Positions 33,640-43,690 of a stretch of 64,000 nt of DNA are shown here, piece by piece. The notes beneath the pieces are model-generated. The model did not search any database and was not told the DNA's origin. It saw only the letters and a list, made by a program, of their open reading frames with translations. The position numbers were made by a program, and so were the translations under genes. Position 1 is the first letter of the stretch, and every line of letters starts with the position of its first letter. The stretch lies in assembly GCA_023229765.1 (NCBI GenBank), contig JALNYO010000004.1:1-64000 (forward strand). The letters are read 5' to 3'. The stretch comes from Syntrophales bacterium. Its GTDB lineage: Bacteria; Desulfobacterota; Syntrophia; Syntrophales; UBA5619.

Positions 33640-34989
33640 TTATTTTTTCTTCATCGGGTCGCCTTCGTAGCCCAGGGCCTTCCAGTCCAGACGTCCCTTG
33701 GAACCGTGGCAATCCATACATTTGAGAGCCTTCGCCTTCGGAACGACCATGTGGTTCACCCGCCAGACCATACGGGTCTCCACAAAGCCGTATTTGCCGC
33801 TGTACGGCATCCCGGCGGCTTTCATCCCATCTTCGACGGCCTTCCCCCAATCGAAGTTTTTCCAGTAACCTCCAAAGAGGTGGACATAGGCCATGGTGTT
33901 GTTTCCAGCGTCATAGGGCTGCTTTCCTCTCATCACCTTGAAAGGGGTGATCCGAGCGTTCGGATCTTTGCGGTCGCCCAGCGGTCGGTTGAACTCAACC
34001 ACCTTGTTCGGATCGATCTTGTCGCCGGGAAGACTCCGCTCCACCTTGCCGTCGTACCAGAAGTATTCGGGGGCAAAATCTTTGTTCCACTTGAACTCCC
34101 CCTTGATCTTCGCATAGGTCTCCATGCCGAAAGCATCCTTCTCCGGCTTCCGATCCTGACCCGCCTTGGACCAGTCCCACCAGACCTTGGTCGGCAGCGT
34201 CTTGGCGATGGTCGGAATGTGACAAGTCTGGCAGGCAACCTTTTTGGCATGGCGGTTCAGCACCGCGTTCTTGTGGATCTCGGGCTTGTCGTGGCAATCT
34301 ACACACTGCACGCGGAGCTTGTCCCCCTGCGAGACCATCAGGGATTCGCCCCGAATCACGTGATTCTTGGTCTTGTGGCAGTCTGTGCAGCTCATCTTGG
34401 CCTTGCCGCCCATGTGGACGTCAATCTCCGCGGTCGGGTCGGTCATCGAGGAGTCGAGATCCCCATGTTTGATATGGTCTCCGCCGCCGCCGTAGAAGTG
34501 GCAGGAGCCGCAGGATTTGCGGGAAGTCCTGCCGACCGTCTGGGCCACCTTAGTCAGATCGACCTTGGGATCCGGCGCCACCTCCGGGAAAACCTTATTA
34601 TAGGTACCCGTCGTATCGTGGCAGGCCAGGCAGTCCACGTTCTCCGCCTTGGTGAAGTCATACTGGTTATTTTTGTAACCGTATCCGGCATGACAGACCG
34701 TGCAGCGGGGCTCGTTGGAAGGGACGGCAATGCAGAAATTGTTAATGACATTCTTCTTGCCTATGGCCATTTTCCGGCCGTTAACCACCTGCTCGTCAGA
34801 CCAGGTCCAGTGCGGTGTCTTCATGACATCCTGGGCTTGTTTCTTGTGACACTCGAGACACTTCGCGGTAACCTCGGGGCCGCTCTTGAACGGGCCGGCA
34901 ATGAAGTCAGCATGGTTCGGACCCGCCAGGGCGGCTGACGTCACCGCCAATCCCAATATGGCGGCACTTACGACGATCCTAAATTTCAT
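33640..34989 (-). CDS. Octahaem c-type cytochrome, tetrathionate reductase (OTR) family
   Basis: 449 residues with a signal peptide (IVVSAAILGLAVTSAALA). Eight CxxCH haem sites can be counted in order: CLECH, CTVCH, CLACH, CGSCH, CTDCH, CVDCH, CQTCH, CMDCH. The pattern and the spacing of WWDW and PEYFWYDG are those of the octahaem tetrathionate-reductase family, whose members reduce tetrathionate, nitrite or hydroxylamine in vitro. It works in the periplasm; the physiological substrate here is unknown. A consensus sigma-54 promoter is 38 bp upstream, divergent to a PAS activator gene. Confidence 0.9.
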   Translation of the reverse strand: MKFRIVVSAAILGLAVTSAALAGPNHADFIAGPFKSGPEVTAKCLECHKKQAQDVMKTPHWTWSDEQVVNGRKMAIGKKNVINNFCIAVPSNEPRCTVCHAGYGYKNNQYDFTKAENVDCLACHDTTGTYNKVFPEVAPDPKVDLTKVAQTVGRTSRKSCGSCHFYGGGGDHIKHGDLDSSMTDPTAEIDVHMGGKAKMSCTDCHKTKNHVIRGESLMVSQGDKLRVQCVDCHDKPEIHKNAVLNRHAKKVACQTCHIPTIAKTLPTKVWWDWSKAGQDRKPEKDAFGMETYAKIKGEFKWNKDFAPEYFWYDGKVERSLPGDKIDPNKVVEFNRPLGDRKDPNARITPFKVMRGKQPYDAGNNTMAYVHLFGGYWKNFDWGKAVEDGMKAAGMPYSGKYGFVETRMVWRVNHMVVPKAKALKCMDCHGSKGRLDWKALGYEGDPMKKK

Positions 34990-35025
34990 ATAAACATCCT
35001 CCTTTTATTGAATTTGCCGGTCATA

Positions 35026-35041
35026 AGCAAAACATGCACCA
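35026..35041 (-). promoter_or_regulatory. Sigma-54 (-24/-12) promoter of the octahaem cytochrome
   Basis: On the minus strand tggtgcatgttttgct fits TGGYRYRN4TTGCW fully, with 10 bp between GG and GC. It is about 38 bp before the ATG at 34989. Confidence 0.8.
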
Positions 35042-35083
35042 GTGGCAACCAAGTGGGATCAATAAAAAAATAAACCAGAATAC

Positions 35084-35181
35084 AACGTCTTATGGATACA
35101 TAACGTTTCCGTGGCTTGAACGCCTTATAGACGTTAACAATAAATTAACACTTGATAATTAACAGAAGTTAATTTATTAAC
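35084..35181. promoter_or_regulatory. Inverted repeats between the cytochrome and its likely activator (enhancer region)
   Basis: aacgtc (35084-35089) and gacgtt (35130-35135) are an inverted pair. gttaacaataaattaac (35133-35149) and gttaatttattaac (35168-35181) are near-inverted AT-rich repeats. They lie about 45-155 bp upstream of the -24/-12 promoter, where NtrC-type activators usually bind, and directly before the activator gene. Confidence 0.45.
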
Positions 35182-35230
35182 ATTCATCGGCCGTCGAAAA
35201 ACGGCAAAAACGGGAGAGAAATGTTAAGTT

Positions 35231-36655
35231 ATGACCAACAGCCATTTTGAACAATACTGGGAAACCATTGTGGATACAATGATGGACGGCATCATCGTTG
35301 TCGATGGCGATTGCACGATCCTGACGTCCAATCGGGCGCTGGAGGAGATGACCGGCTATGACAAAAATGCGCTGGTGGGGCAGCCCTGTACAATCCTCGG
35401 TTGCAACGTTTGCGTTTCCGGGCATTCGCATGAAAACGGCTGGACTAAAAGTGATTGCGACCTGTTTTCCTCGAGGATGGTGATCAAACGTCGCTGCCTG
35501 CTCCGCAGAAAGGACGGCGGCACGCTCCACGTTTTGAAAAATGCCGCAATCCTGAAAGACGGCAGCGGCAAGACGGTGGGCGGAGTCGAAACCATTACGG
35601 ACATTACCGATCTCGTTGAAAAGGAAGAGGTGATCCGGGAGTTGAAACACCTGCTTTCGCCTCAGGAGAGCTTCGAGGGGATTGTCGGAAAAAGCAGCAA
35701 GATGGCGGATGTGTTCGAACTCATCCGCAACGCCTCGGCATCCGACGCCCCGATCATCATCTACGGAGAAAGCGGGACGGGGAAGGAGCTGGCGGCAAAT
35801 GCCATCCATCACCTGGGCCGGAGGAACAAGCGGGCCATGGTCAAGGTAAGCTGTGCAGCCCTGAGTGAGTCGTTGCTGGAGAGCGAGCTGTTCGGGCATG
35901 TGAAGGGCGCCTTCACCGGCGCCGCCAGGGACCGCAAAGGGCGCTTCGAAGCGGCCCACAAGGGGGACCTTTTCCTGGACGAAATCGGCGACATTCCGCT
36001 GGCAATGCAGATCAAACTTCTTCGGGCGCTTCAGGAAAAGGAGATCGAGCGGGTCGGCGAGCAGACGCCAATCCCCGTCGACGTGCGAATCATCGCCGCA
36101 ACCCACCGGGACCTTAAAGCGCTGTGCCGGGAAGGACGATTCCGGGAAGATCTTTTCTACCGGTTGAACGTGATCCCTATCTGCCTGCCCCCGCTCCGGG
36201 AAAGACCGGAAGATATCCCCTTGCTGGTGGACTATTTTATCCGGACCATCAGGGTTAGAACAGAGAAGAATATTCAGGGGGTGACGAAGCAGGCCATGGA
36301 GCTTCTGACGGCCGCGCAGTGGCCCGGCAATATCCGGGAGCTGCTCAACGTTCTGGAATACGCCTTCGTCGTCTGTCATGAAGAGCTGATTTCCGACTGC
36401 CACCTGCCGTCCCTGAAAGAGGAGCAGCCTCGCCTGCCTTACCGCCGGCAGGAGAGCGCGCCCGACCGGACAAGGCGAGAGGAACTGATCAGAATTCTTC
36501 ATGATACGGGCGGCAACCGGCAGGAGGCGGCCCGTCTGTTGGGGATAAGCCGGGTCACGCTCTGGAAACTGCTTAGGCGGCACGACATCCGGATAGAATC
36601 TCGCATTCGGTCTGATGCGGCCGACCCGCAAAGTCATTTGGAGTCGTCCGGATGA
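35231..36655 (+). CDS. Sigma-54-dependent transcriptional activator with PAS sensor
   Basis: 474 residues. PAS domain (about 8-125) with a cysteine-rich segment (CTILGCNVC) that could hold a metal, Fe-S cluster or thiol switch. The AAA+ domain has Walker A GESGTGKELAANAIHH, intact GAFTGA loop (GHVKGAFTGAARDR), Walker B DLFLDEIGDIP and RLNVIPICLPPLRERPED. The Fis-type HTH is at the C-terminus (RQEAARLLGISRVTLWKLLRR). Divergent from the octahaem cytochrome, whose sigma-54 promoter it most likely activates in response to a redox or sulfur signal (inferred). Confidence 0.93.
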   Translation: MTNSHFEQYWETIVDTMMDGIIVVDGDCTILTSNRALEEMTGYDKNALVGQPCTILGCNVCVSGHSHENGWTKSDCDLFSSRMVIKRRCLLRRKDGGTLHVLKNAAILKDGSGKTVGGVETITDITDLVEKEEVIRELKHLLSPQESFEGIVGKSSKMADVFELIRNASASDAPIIIYGESGTGKELAANAIHHLGRRNKRAMVKVSCAALSESLLESELFGHVKGAFTGAARDRKGRFEAAHKGDLFLDEIGDIPLAMQIKLLRALQEKEIERVGEQTPIPVDVRIIAATHRDLKALCREGRFREDLFYRLNVIPICLPPLRERPEDIPLLVDYFIRTIRVRTEKNIQGVTKQAMELLTAAQWPGNIRELLNVLEYAFVVCHEELISDCHLPSLKEEQPRLPYRRQESAPDRTRREELIRILHDTGGNRQEAARLLGISRVTLWKLLRRHDIRIESRIRSDAADPQSHLESSG

Positions 36656-36717
36656 ATGAGAGCGCGGGCTCCGTCCCGGCGTTCAGGAGATGGAAAAGCC
36701 CGTAAACGGGAATACTG

Positions 36718-38030
36718 ATGAATTGCTGTCTGAAGATAAAATCAGCTAATGATGGCCGGAAGGGAAACGTGCATTTTCAAATGCAACGGCCCAGCGCGGA
36801 TACCTTGCTGCTGATGGGTGGCATCCTTATGACCGCCTTCCTGCTGTGGTTTGCCGTAAACAGCCAACTGAACGCCCGACCTGTGGCTCGGGCTTTGCTG
36901 CAGGGCGTGGCCCTTTCGCTGGGGCAGACGATTGAATATCTGGCTGCCCGCGATCCATCTTTCAAAACTCTGGCCAACTTTCACTACCGGGATATCGCCT
37001 ATTTTTCCCTGATCGACCGTTCCGGTCGGGTCCGCTTTCACCAGAATCCCGAGCTGACAGGAGAAATGGTGAAGGACGACCGTTACCTTCCCGCCTTCTC
37101 TGCCTCCGCGCCTGTCGAAAACCGCATCCGTCTGGGCACCGGGGAGGAGGTTTACGAATGCAATTTGCCGCTGCACCTGTCAGGGGAGAGCATGGTTTTA
37201 AGGCTGGTGCTTCATACCTGGCAGGCCGATCAGATCATCAACCGGGCCCGCGCCGGTGCGATCATTCTGCTGACGCTGACGCTGGGCTTCTGGATACTGG
37301 GTTTTCTGCTGACTCGGTTGCTGAAACGCGATGCAAGACATCGGGAACAGATGGCCCGACAAGAGCAGATGGCCCGGCTGGGCACATTGGGGGCTGTGCT
37401 GGCCCACGAAGTGCGCACGCCCCTGGCCGGCATCAAGGGATACGCCCAGTTGCTTGGAGAGAGAATAACCGAGGAACGTTCCCGCGGCTTTGCCGCCTTG
37501 ATCGCGCAGGAAGCAATCCGACTGGAGGGCTTGGTAAACGATCTGCTTGACTATGCCCGGCAGGATGACCCTGACAACGGCTGCACCCTCCTGAATGAGG
37601 AGTTGCTTAACACAGCCTGGAACATAATGTCTGACCGCGCAAATGTTCAGACGGTAAATTTGAAGCTGTCGATACAATCCGGAGTCTGGGTTGCCTGCCG
37701 CCCGGAGAGACTGCGACAACTGTTGATCAATCTTTTCAGCAACGCCCTGCAGGCAATCCCGTCGGGAGGAACAATCCAGGCAACGGTAACGGAGGGAAGG
37801 CAAATTGTCACACTAAAGGTTCGAGACAGCGGCGCCGGTTTTACGGAAGAGGCTATAAAAAAGGCATTTGATCCCTTTTATACAACCCGTCCGCATGGCA
37901 GCGGTCTGGGTCTGGCGGTCTGCCATAAGATAGCAGAAGGGTGCGGGGGCAAAATCAGCGCCGCAAACACCGACGGAGGCGGGGCCGAGATTACTGTTCT
38001 CCTGCCATTTTGTCGCGAAAGGAAGAGTCT

Positions 38031-38034
<4 letters not shown>
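36718..38034 (+). CDS. Sensor histidine kinase (ZraS/NtrB type)
   Basis: 438 residues at most. TM1 (about 28-45) and TM2 (GAIILLTLTLGFWILGFLLT) flank a periplasmic sensing domain of about 140 residues. H box LGAVLAHEVRTPLAGIKGYAQLL, N box LFSNALQAIPSGG, G boxes VRDSGAGF and HGSGLGLAVCHKIAE. ATG 36718 has no clear ribosome site; GTG 36769, after ggaaggg, is a better start. Overlaps the response-regulator gene by 4 bp (ATGA), so the two form a two-component pair. Confidence 0.92.
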
Positions 38035-39383
<1,349 letters not shown>

Positions 39384-39388
39384 TCGGC

Positions 39389-39425
39389 GGTGCAGAATTG
39401 GCATGCCTTGTGCAATATCTGCACC
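39389..39425. promoter_or_regulatory. Inverted repeat upstream of a sigma-54 promoter (probable activator site)
   Basis: ggtgcaga (39389-39396) and tctgcacc (39418-39425) are perfect inverted 8-mers, centred about 95 bp upstream of the -24/-12 site at 39500. This is the standard position for an NtrC-type enhancer. The stretch also contains a weaker GG-N10-GC match at 39399. Confidence 0.55.
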
Positions 39426-39499
39426 ACTAATATCTGAAGCTCTTTGGGCTCCATGTATTAACACCTGTGATAATAGTTAGATACACTTAATAATGAGCT

Positions 39500-39515
39500 T
39501 GGCACGGTATCTGCT
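39500..39515 (+). promoter_or_regulatory. Sigma-54 (-24/-12) promoter of the exported-protein operon
   Basis: tggcacggtatctgct: TGGCACG, four bases, then CTGCT, with GG and GC 10 bp apart. It is a near-consensus -24/-12 element, 57 bp before the ATG at 39572. Confidence 0.8.
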
Positions 39516-39571
39516 CTATCTTATGGCAACGGGAAATGGTTCCCGATCAAAACGATAAAGGAGATACGAAG

Positions 39572-39862
39572 ATGAAAGCAAAAAGCATGATGATGATGGC
39601 AGCAGTGGCGGCATCCGTTCTGGTCATTGGAGGCGAATCCTTTGCCCGCGGTGGGATTTCAGGCGCCGGCGGTGGCAGGGGACAGGGTGTTCAGACGATG
39701 ACCCAATCTACGACCCAGGTTCGGCCGGCGGGCGTTCAGCGCCGCGACGGTTCTTTCCTAACCACAGGAACCAGGGCAAACGGATCGACCACGCGCCCCG
39801 GCAATGGGCGCGGGGTAATGGACGGGACCGGGATAAATCATCCCCAAAGCCCGACTCCCTAA
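39572..39862 (+). CDS. Small exported Gly/Arg/Thr-rich protein
   Basis: About 96 residues. Signal peptide MMMMAAVAASVLVIGGESFA is followed by low-complexity sequence rich in G, T, R and P (GISGAGGGRGQGVQTMTQS). No known domain. Start ATG 39572 has aaggaga at 7 bp. It is the first gene after the sigma-54 promoter, so it is expected to be strongly inducible. A role in binding a metal or acting in envelope stress, by analogy with ZraP, is a guess. Confidence 0.7.
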   Translation: MKAKSMMMMAAVAASVLVIGGESFARGGISGAGGGRGQGVQTMTQSTTQVRPAGVQRRDGSFLTTGTRANGSTTRPGNGRGVMDGTGINHPQSPTP

Positions 39863-39875
39863 ACGTTAATGTGAA

Positions 39876-40400
39876 ATGAGAAATATCCAGCGCTTTTATA
39901 TCCTGATTGCGGCAACGGCACTTCTGCTAGTGTTGGGAGGAACCGCCGATGCGTTCTGGGGGTTCGGCAACTCCAGGCAACAGGATAAAAGCGGTCTGGA
40001 TCTGGAACTGGGGTATGACCGCAACACAGTCGTGAAGATCAGCGGACCTGTTGCGGTTCCCCCTCACCAGCTTTCCGGAGGCCTGATCGCCGTCGATCTG
40101 AATCTCCCGGGCGAGCAGATCGTCGCGGTTCTTGGACCTGCCTGGTATCTACAGGATGACAACCTGGACTGGAAGATTGGGGAGCAGGCGACTGTGCGCG
40201 GATCGCTTGCCCAGGGCAAGGACGGGAGAACCTACCTGCTGTCGCAGCAGATCAGCGTTGCGGGTAGAGCGACCATCGAACTGCGCGATACAAACGGAAA
40301 ACCCTCCTGGTCCGGCGGTCTTCGGAGTGGACGACCGGGTGGCGATTCCGGGGGGCAGGCTTACCGTGGCGGCAGCGCCGGGGGACGTCGCGGGCGATGA
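39876..40400 (+). CDS. Exported protein of unknown function, OB-fold-like
   Basis: 174 residues with a signal peptide (FYILIAATALLLVLGGTADA). The middle shows a beta-rich pattern (KISGPVAVPP, GGLIAVDLNLPGEQIVAVLGP, GEQATVRGSL), resembling small periplasmic OB-fold domains such as DUF5666. It ends in a Gly/Arg-rich tail. Second gene of the sigma-54 unit, 13 bp after the first. The family is not recognised with certainty. Confidence 0.68.
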   Translation: MRNIQRFYILIAATALLLVLGGTADAFWGFGNSRQQDKSGLDLELGYDRNTVVKISGPVAVPPHQLSGGLIAVDLNLPGEQIVAVLGPAWYLQDDNLDWKIGEQATVRGSLAQGKDGRTYLLSQQISVAGRATIELRDTNGKPSWSGGLRSGRPGGDSGGQAYRGGSAGGRRGR

Positions 40401-40453
40401 AATCATCTTGATCAATGCAGTGAAAATGTTTTGTCTATGATAACCGAAAGGGA

Positions 40454-41311
40454 ATGATGAGCATGACTCTGAGCGTACGAAATAAAATAGGAGTGGTTCT
40501 CTGTTTGGCACTGTTCGCACACTCGCCGCTGGTCTTGGCGCACGATGGCGAGCCTCGTTTGAACAACGTTGCGTCATCCGCTGTAGGAATAGGATTTGAG
40601 GTTGCGCACGGCAACTATGGCGCAGGCGCCGACGCCACACTGGTCACGATGCCGCTGTCGGTTTATTTATATCCAACAGACAGGCTGGATATCACCCTTG
40701 AGGCCCCGCTGCTTTACCTGTCCAGCAAATCCGACAGTGGGATGATCGTAACCCGCTCCGGCGGCGCCGGACGGGGTCGAGCAGCCAGTAGCATAAAGAA
40801 GGCGCCGACTTCCGCAACGACGGTACAGGAATCCGGCGTTGGGGATATCAACATGACAACCGGCTGGACCCTGCTTGCCGATGGCGAGGGAATCCCCAAA
40901 ATCCGCCCCACTATTTATTTGAAGGTCCCCTCGGGAGACCTGAACCGCGGTTTGGGTACGGGCACGGTGGAGGCGGGGCCGGGGATTTCAATTTCCAAAT
41001 GGCTGGGAAACATCCAACTGTTCTGCGAGGGGGCATATATCTTACAGAACAGCAAATCAGACTATTTAGGCCGCAACTATGTCAGCTATCTCGGCGGAGC
41101 AGGCATCCAGACGACAGAGCGGCTGTTTGTCTCCGCGCTGGCCAAAGGCTCGTCAGCACGCTCGGACGGCGCGGACGCCCAGGCCGAGGGACGGCTCAAT
41201 ATAAACTTCACCCACTCCCGCCGAATCTCATGGGACTTTTACGGATCGGCAGGCTTCACTGACGCAAGTCCCGATTACGGCGGCGGGATCAGCATGATCT
41301 ACCGTTTTTGA
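40454..41311 (+). CDS. Outer-membrane beta-barrel transporter-like protein
   Basis: 285 residues. A signal peptide ends near LVLAHDG. The mature part alternates polar and hydrophobic residues and ends with phenylalanine (MIYRF), the signal for BAM insertion. The pattern (SVYLYPTDRLDITLEAPLLYL, GVGDINMTTGWTLL, TIYLKVPSGD) matches the MetA-pathway/transporter outer-membrane family. Third gene of the sigma-54 unit. Substrate unknown. Confidence 0.75.
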   Translation: MMSMTLSVRNKIGVVLCLALFAHSPLVLAHDGEPRLNNVASSAVGIGFEVAHGNYGAGADATLVTMPLSVYLYPTDRLDITLEAPLLYLSSKSDSGMIVTRSGGAGRGRAASSIKKAPTSATTVQESGVGDINMTTGWTLLADGEGIPKIRPTIYLKVPSGDLNRGLGTGTVEAGPGISISKWLGNIQLFCEGAYILQNSKSDYLGRNYVSYLGGAGIQTTERLFVSALAKGSSARSDGADAQAEGRLNINFTHSRRISWDFYGSAGFTDASPDYGGGISMIYRF

Positions 41312-41367
41312 TCCAAGCGGCCGACTCGTTCAGAACGATCGGACAGACAAAGGCGGCAATGGCATAG

Positions 41368-41405
41368 CTCAGAAGCAATGCGATCCGGATCGCATTGCTT
41401 CTGAG
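41368..41405. terminator. 38-bp perfect palindrome between convergent genes
   Basis: Two 19-bp arms (ctcagaagcaatgcgatcc and its exact reverse complement) meet with no spacer. Convergent genes end on both sides (41311 and 41425). It could act as a bidirectional terminator despite the lack of a T run, or be a repeat or binding site. Confidence 0.5.
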
Positions 41406-41424
41406 AAACGAAGGGCGGAATCCT

Positions 41425-41799
41425 TCAGGCCTCATGGCAACCGTGCTCGTGCAGATCGCAGGTCATTCCCGAATCCTTAAGTCTTCCCGCAAGCCAACTT
41501 TCGGCAACTGCCTGCACATCGCCCGAGCAGCCCCTCAAGACATCGATTCCGCAGCTGTTTAGCACGTTCACGGCCCCCTGTCCCATGTTTCCGGCCAGCA
41601 TCATCTTGACGCCGACCTCGGCGAGCGTCTGGGCAATATTTGATTTACAGCCGCAATTTGCCGGAGACGAAACGGTTTCCTCTGAAATGATTCCTTTCAC
41701 ATCGTCAACGGTAAATACCGTAAAGTATTCACAATGGCCAAAGTGTGCATCCACCTGATGCTGACGTGACGGTACAGCGATTTTCATAAAATTTTCCAT
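41425..41799 (-). CDS. NifX/NifB-type dinitrogenase iron-molybdenum cofactor domain protein
   Basis: 124 residues. MKIAVPSRQHQVDAHFGHCEYFTVF is the standard start of this RNase-H-like fold, which carries Fe-S or metal clusters. Later motifs are GNMGQGAVNVLNSCGIDVLRG. Histidines and cysteines near the C-terminus (CDLHEHGCHE) suggest metal binding. Such small proteins often accompany DUF134 regulators and Mrp/NifH-like ATPases. Here the DUF134 gene lies 29 bp upstream. Role in cluster or cofactor traffic is inferred. Confidence 0.87.
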   Translation of the reverse strand: MENFMKIAVPSRQHQVDAHFGHCEYFTVFTVDDVKGIISEETVSSPANCGCKSNIAQTLAEVGVKMMLAGNMGQGAVNVLNSCGIDVLRGCSGDVQAVAESWLAGRLKDSGMTCDLHEHGCHEA

Positions 41800-41828
41800 A
41801 AATTTCTCCTTTTCAAAACAGTTTCATA

Positions 41829-42221
41829 TTATGCATATTCCCCGCAATGCGGACAACTCCGTTCACTGCACTTGCCGCATTCAGGGGTCAGCGCCCGCCG
41901 GCAGCTTGAACAGCGTACCGGTTTTTCCGCCCTCATGGAGACGGAACCGCCCTCAATCCTCAAGACCTTACCGTTGACAAGAACATCGGCTACCTTCCTG
42001 TGGGCCGCCTCGATGATCCTGCCAAAGGTCTGCCGCGAAATGTTCATCCGCGATGCCGCCTGCGCCTGGTACAACCCCTCGAGATCGGCCAGGCGGATTG
42101 CCTCGTATTCGTCGAGGTTCAACAAAACCTCAGCAAAAAGCGAAGACTTCTCCCCCTCCGGCTGGAAACGGATTTTTCCCGGCATTGCGAAGATTTGTCG
42201 GCAACACTTCGGTCTTGGCAT
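41829..42221 (-). CDS. DUF134 DNA-binding protein
   Basis: About 130 residues from ATG 42221 (after gagggg at 7 bp). MPRPKCCRQIFAMPGKIRFQPEG, LLNLDEYEAIRLADLEGLYQAQAASRMNISRQTFGRIIEAAHRKVADVL is the DUF134 helix-turn-helix. The C-terminal cysteine-rich knuckles (CSSCRRALTPECGKCSERSCPHC) could bind zinc or iron. Likely a local regulator; a palindrome at 42246-42261 in its own upstream region is a candidate operator. Confidence 0.85.
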   Translation of the reverse strand: MPRPKCCRQIFAMPGKIRFQPEGEKSSLFAEVLLNLDEYEAIRLADLEGLYQAQAASRMNISRQTFGRIIEAAHRKVADVLVNGKVLRIEGGSVSMRAEKPVRCSSCRRALTPECGKCSERSCPHCGEYA

Positions 42222-42245
42222 AGTCGCACCCCTCGTCGAACAATA

Positions 42246-42261
42246 TAAGCATATGCTCATA
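42246..42261. promoter_or_regulatory. Palindrome upstream of DUF134 gene (candidate operator)
   Basis: agcatatgct (42248-42257) within taagcatatgctcata lies 27 bp before the DUF134 start. The rest of the 42222-42572 gap shows no gene. Confidence 0.35.
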
Positions 42262-42572
42262 ATAAGTCAAGGCTGAAAACGGCATCCTTTTCCCGGACAC
42301 AGCTTGCAAAGGCTCCGGCAAGAATGATTTGCATCGCAATAATTTATCTCGTTTTTTAAAACCTATACCGCTCACGTCGATGAACACCCCAGACTGGGAA
42401 ACCAGCGGGAATGGTTCGAACGCCTGCGGCGGGCATCCGCTGGAGGCGTTCTCCGGGCGGTGCGCCAGGCTTATTGGGCAGAACAAATTTATCCGTAAGC
42501 AAGATCCCTGAGATTGTAATTTTATCAAATCAGGTGTATGAAGGCTTCAACTAAACATAAGGAGGGAACGTC

Positions 42573-43190
42573 ATGAAAATATTCATTGTATATTATTCCC
42601 TGTACGGCCATATCCACCGCATGGCGGAAGCGGTAAGGGAAGGCGCCGCAGAGGTCGGCGGAACTGATGTTCGTCTGTACCGTGTGCCAGAAACCCTCCC
42701 GGAAGAGGTTCTGAAAAAAATGGGTGCGCTGGAGTCTCAGCAGGCCATGGCCCACATCCCGGTCTGCAAGGTGGAGGATCTTCCCCAGGCGGATGCCATC
42801 ATCTTTGGCACGCCCACGCGGTTCGGAAACATGTGCGGCCAGATGCGCCAGTTTCTCGATGCGACCGGGGGAATCTGGAGTCAGGGGGCGCTTGTCGGCA
42901 AGGTCGGCAGCGTCTTTGTCAGCAGCGCGACCCAGCATGGCGGTCAGGAATCGACAATCCTCAGTTTTCATATTACGCTGCTGCACCACGGGATGGTCGT
43001 AGTCGGCCTGCCTTATGCCTTCGCCGGACAGACGCGCATCGACGAAATGACCGGCGGTTCCCCCTATGGCGCCTCCACTATTGCCGGGGGCAAAGGCGAG
43101 CGGCTGCCGTCGGAAAATGAACTGGCCGCGGCCCGCTTTCAGGGAAGACATGTGGCCGAGGTCGCCTCCAAATTGTCCCGTAAACCTTAA
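42573..43190 (+). CDS. wrbA: NAD(P)H:quinone oxidoreductase WrbA, flavodoxin-like
   Basis: 205 residues. The FMN phosphate loop is IVYYSLYGHIHRMAEA; GTPTRFGNMCGQMRQFLDATGG and SSATQHGGQESTILSFH complete the WrbA signature. It performs two-electron reduction of quinones to limit redox cycling. Start after ggaggga. It is divergent from the DUF134/NifX pair and precedes a thioredoxin-like gene by about 75 bp. Confidence 0.94.
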   Translation: MKIFIVYYSLYGHIHRMAEAVREGAAEVGGTDVRLYRVPETLPEEVLKKMGALESQQAMAHIPVCKVEDLPQADAIIFGTPTRFGNMCGQMRQFLDATGGIWSQGALVGKVGSVFVSSATQHGGQESTILSFHITLLHHGMVVVGLPYAFAGQTRIDEMTGGSPYGASTIAGGKGERLPSENELAAARFQGRHVAEVASKLSRKP

Positions 43191-43264
43191 AGATGCGGCC
43201 CCGCCGAGGGCAAGACAGGTTATGCATCGGCAAAGCGTTTATCAGCAAAGGAGCGTGTATTAAT

Positions 43265-43594
43265 ATGAAGGATAACAGTAATTGGGTCGAGCAAAAGCAG
43301 GATCTGGAGAAAATGCTGACCGCCAGGAACCGGGTAATTGCCCTCTGGTATGCCTCTTGGTGCCCTTTTTGTAAAAAGTTCCTGCCCATCTTCGAGAAGC
43401 ACGCTGAAGATCCGGACCATAATTTTCTGTTTGTCCGCGACGATCAGGAGATTATCGGGGAGAAATATGCGGTGGAGGTTTTTCCCACGGTGCTTTTCTT
43501 TGAGAACGGGGTTGTTTCCCAACGACTGGACGGCATTCCGGGCGTGGGACTAACCAAGCAACAGTTGACGGAGTTTATTGCCGCCTGTCCTTAA
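43265..43594 (+). CDS. Thioredoxin-like protein
   Basis: 109 residues, no signal peptide. The active site reads YASWCPFCKKFLPIF, so CPFC replaces the usual CGPC. The cis-proline is in VEVFPTVLFFENG. It probably acts as a cytoplasmic thiol-disulfide oxidoreductase. Start ATG 43265 follows aaggag at about 11 bp. Next to wrbA, it suggests a redox-stress unit. Confidence 0.85.
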   Translation: MKDNSNWVEQKQDLEKMLTARNRVIALWYASWCPFCKKFLPIFEKHAEDPDHNFLFVRDDQEIIGEKYAVEVFPTVLFFENGVVSQRLDGIPGVGLTKQQLTEFIAACP

Positions 43595-43690
43595 CCGGGA
43601 AGCGCACAGTGTCCACAGAAGATAATTTTATTCATCCGCAGACCCTTTGATGGTCCTGTGTAAATTACGGATAGTGGAGGTTTATTAGAT

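Noticed and set aside
39399..39414. Second sigma-54-like site (tggcatgccttgtgca)
   Set aside because: It has a mismatch in the -12 element and lies inside the inverted repeat; the 39500 site is better placed. Kept only as part of the enhancer note.
40132..40440. Alternative frame ending AVKMFCL
   Set aside because: It overlaps the exported protein at 39876. Its tail looks protein-like, but there is no start, signal or ribosome site. A frameshift in the real gene is possible but not supported.
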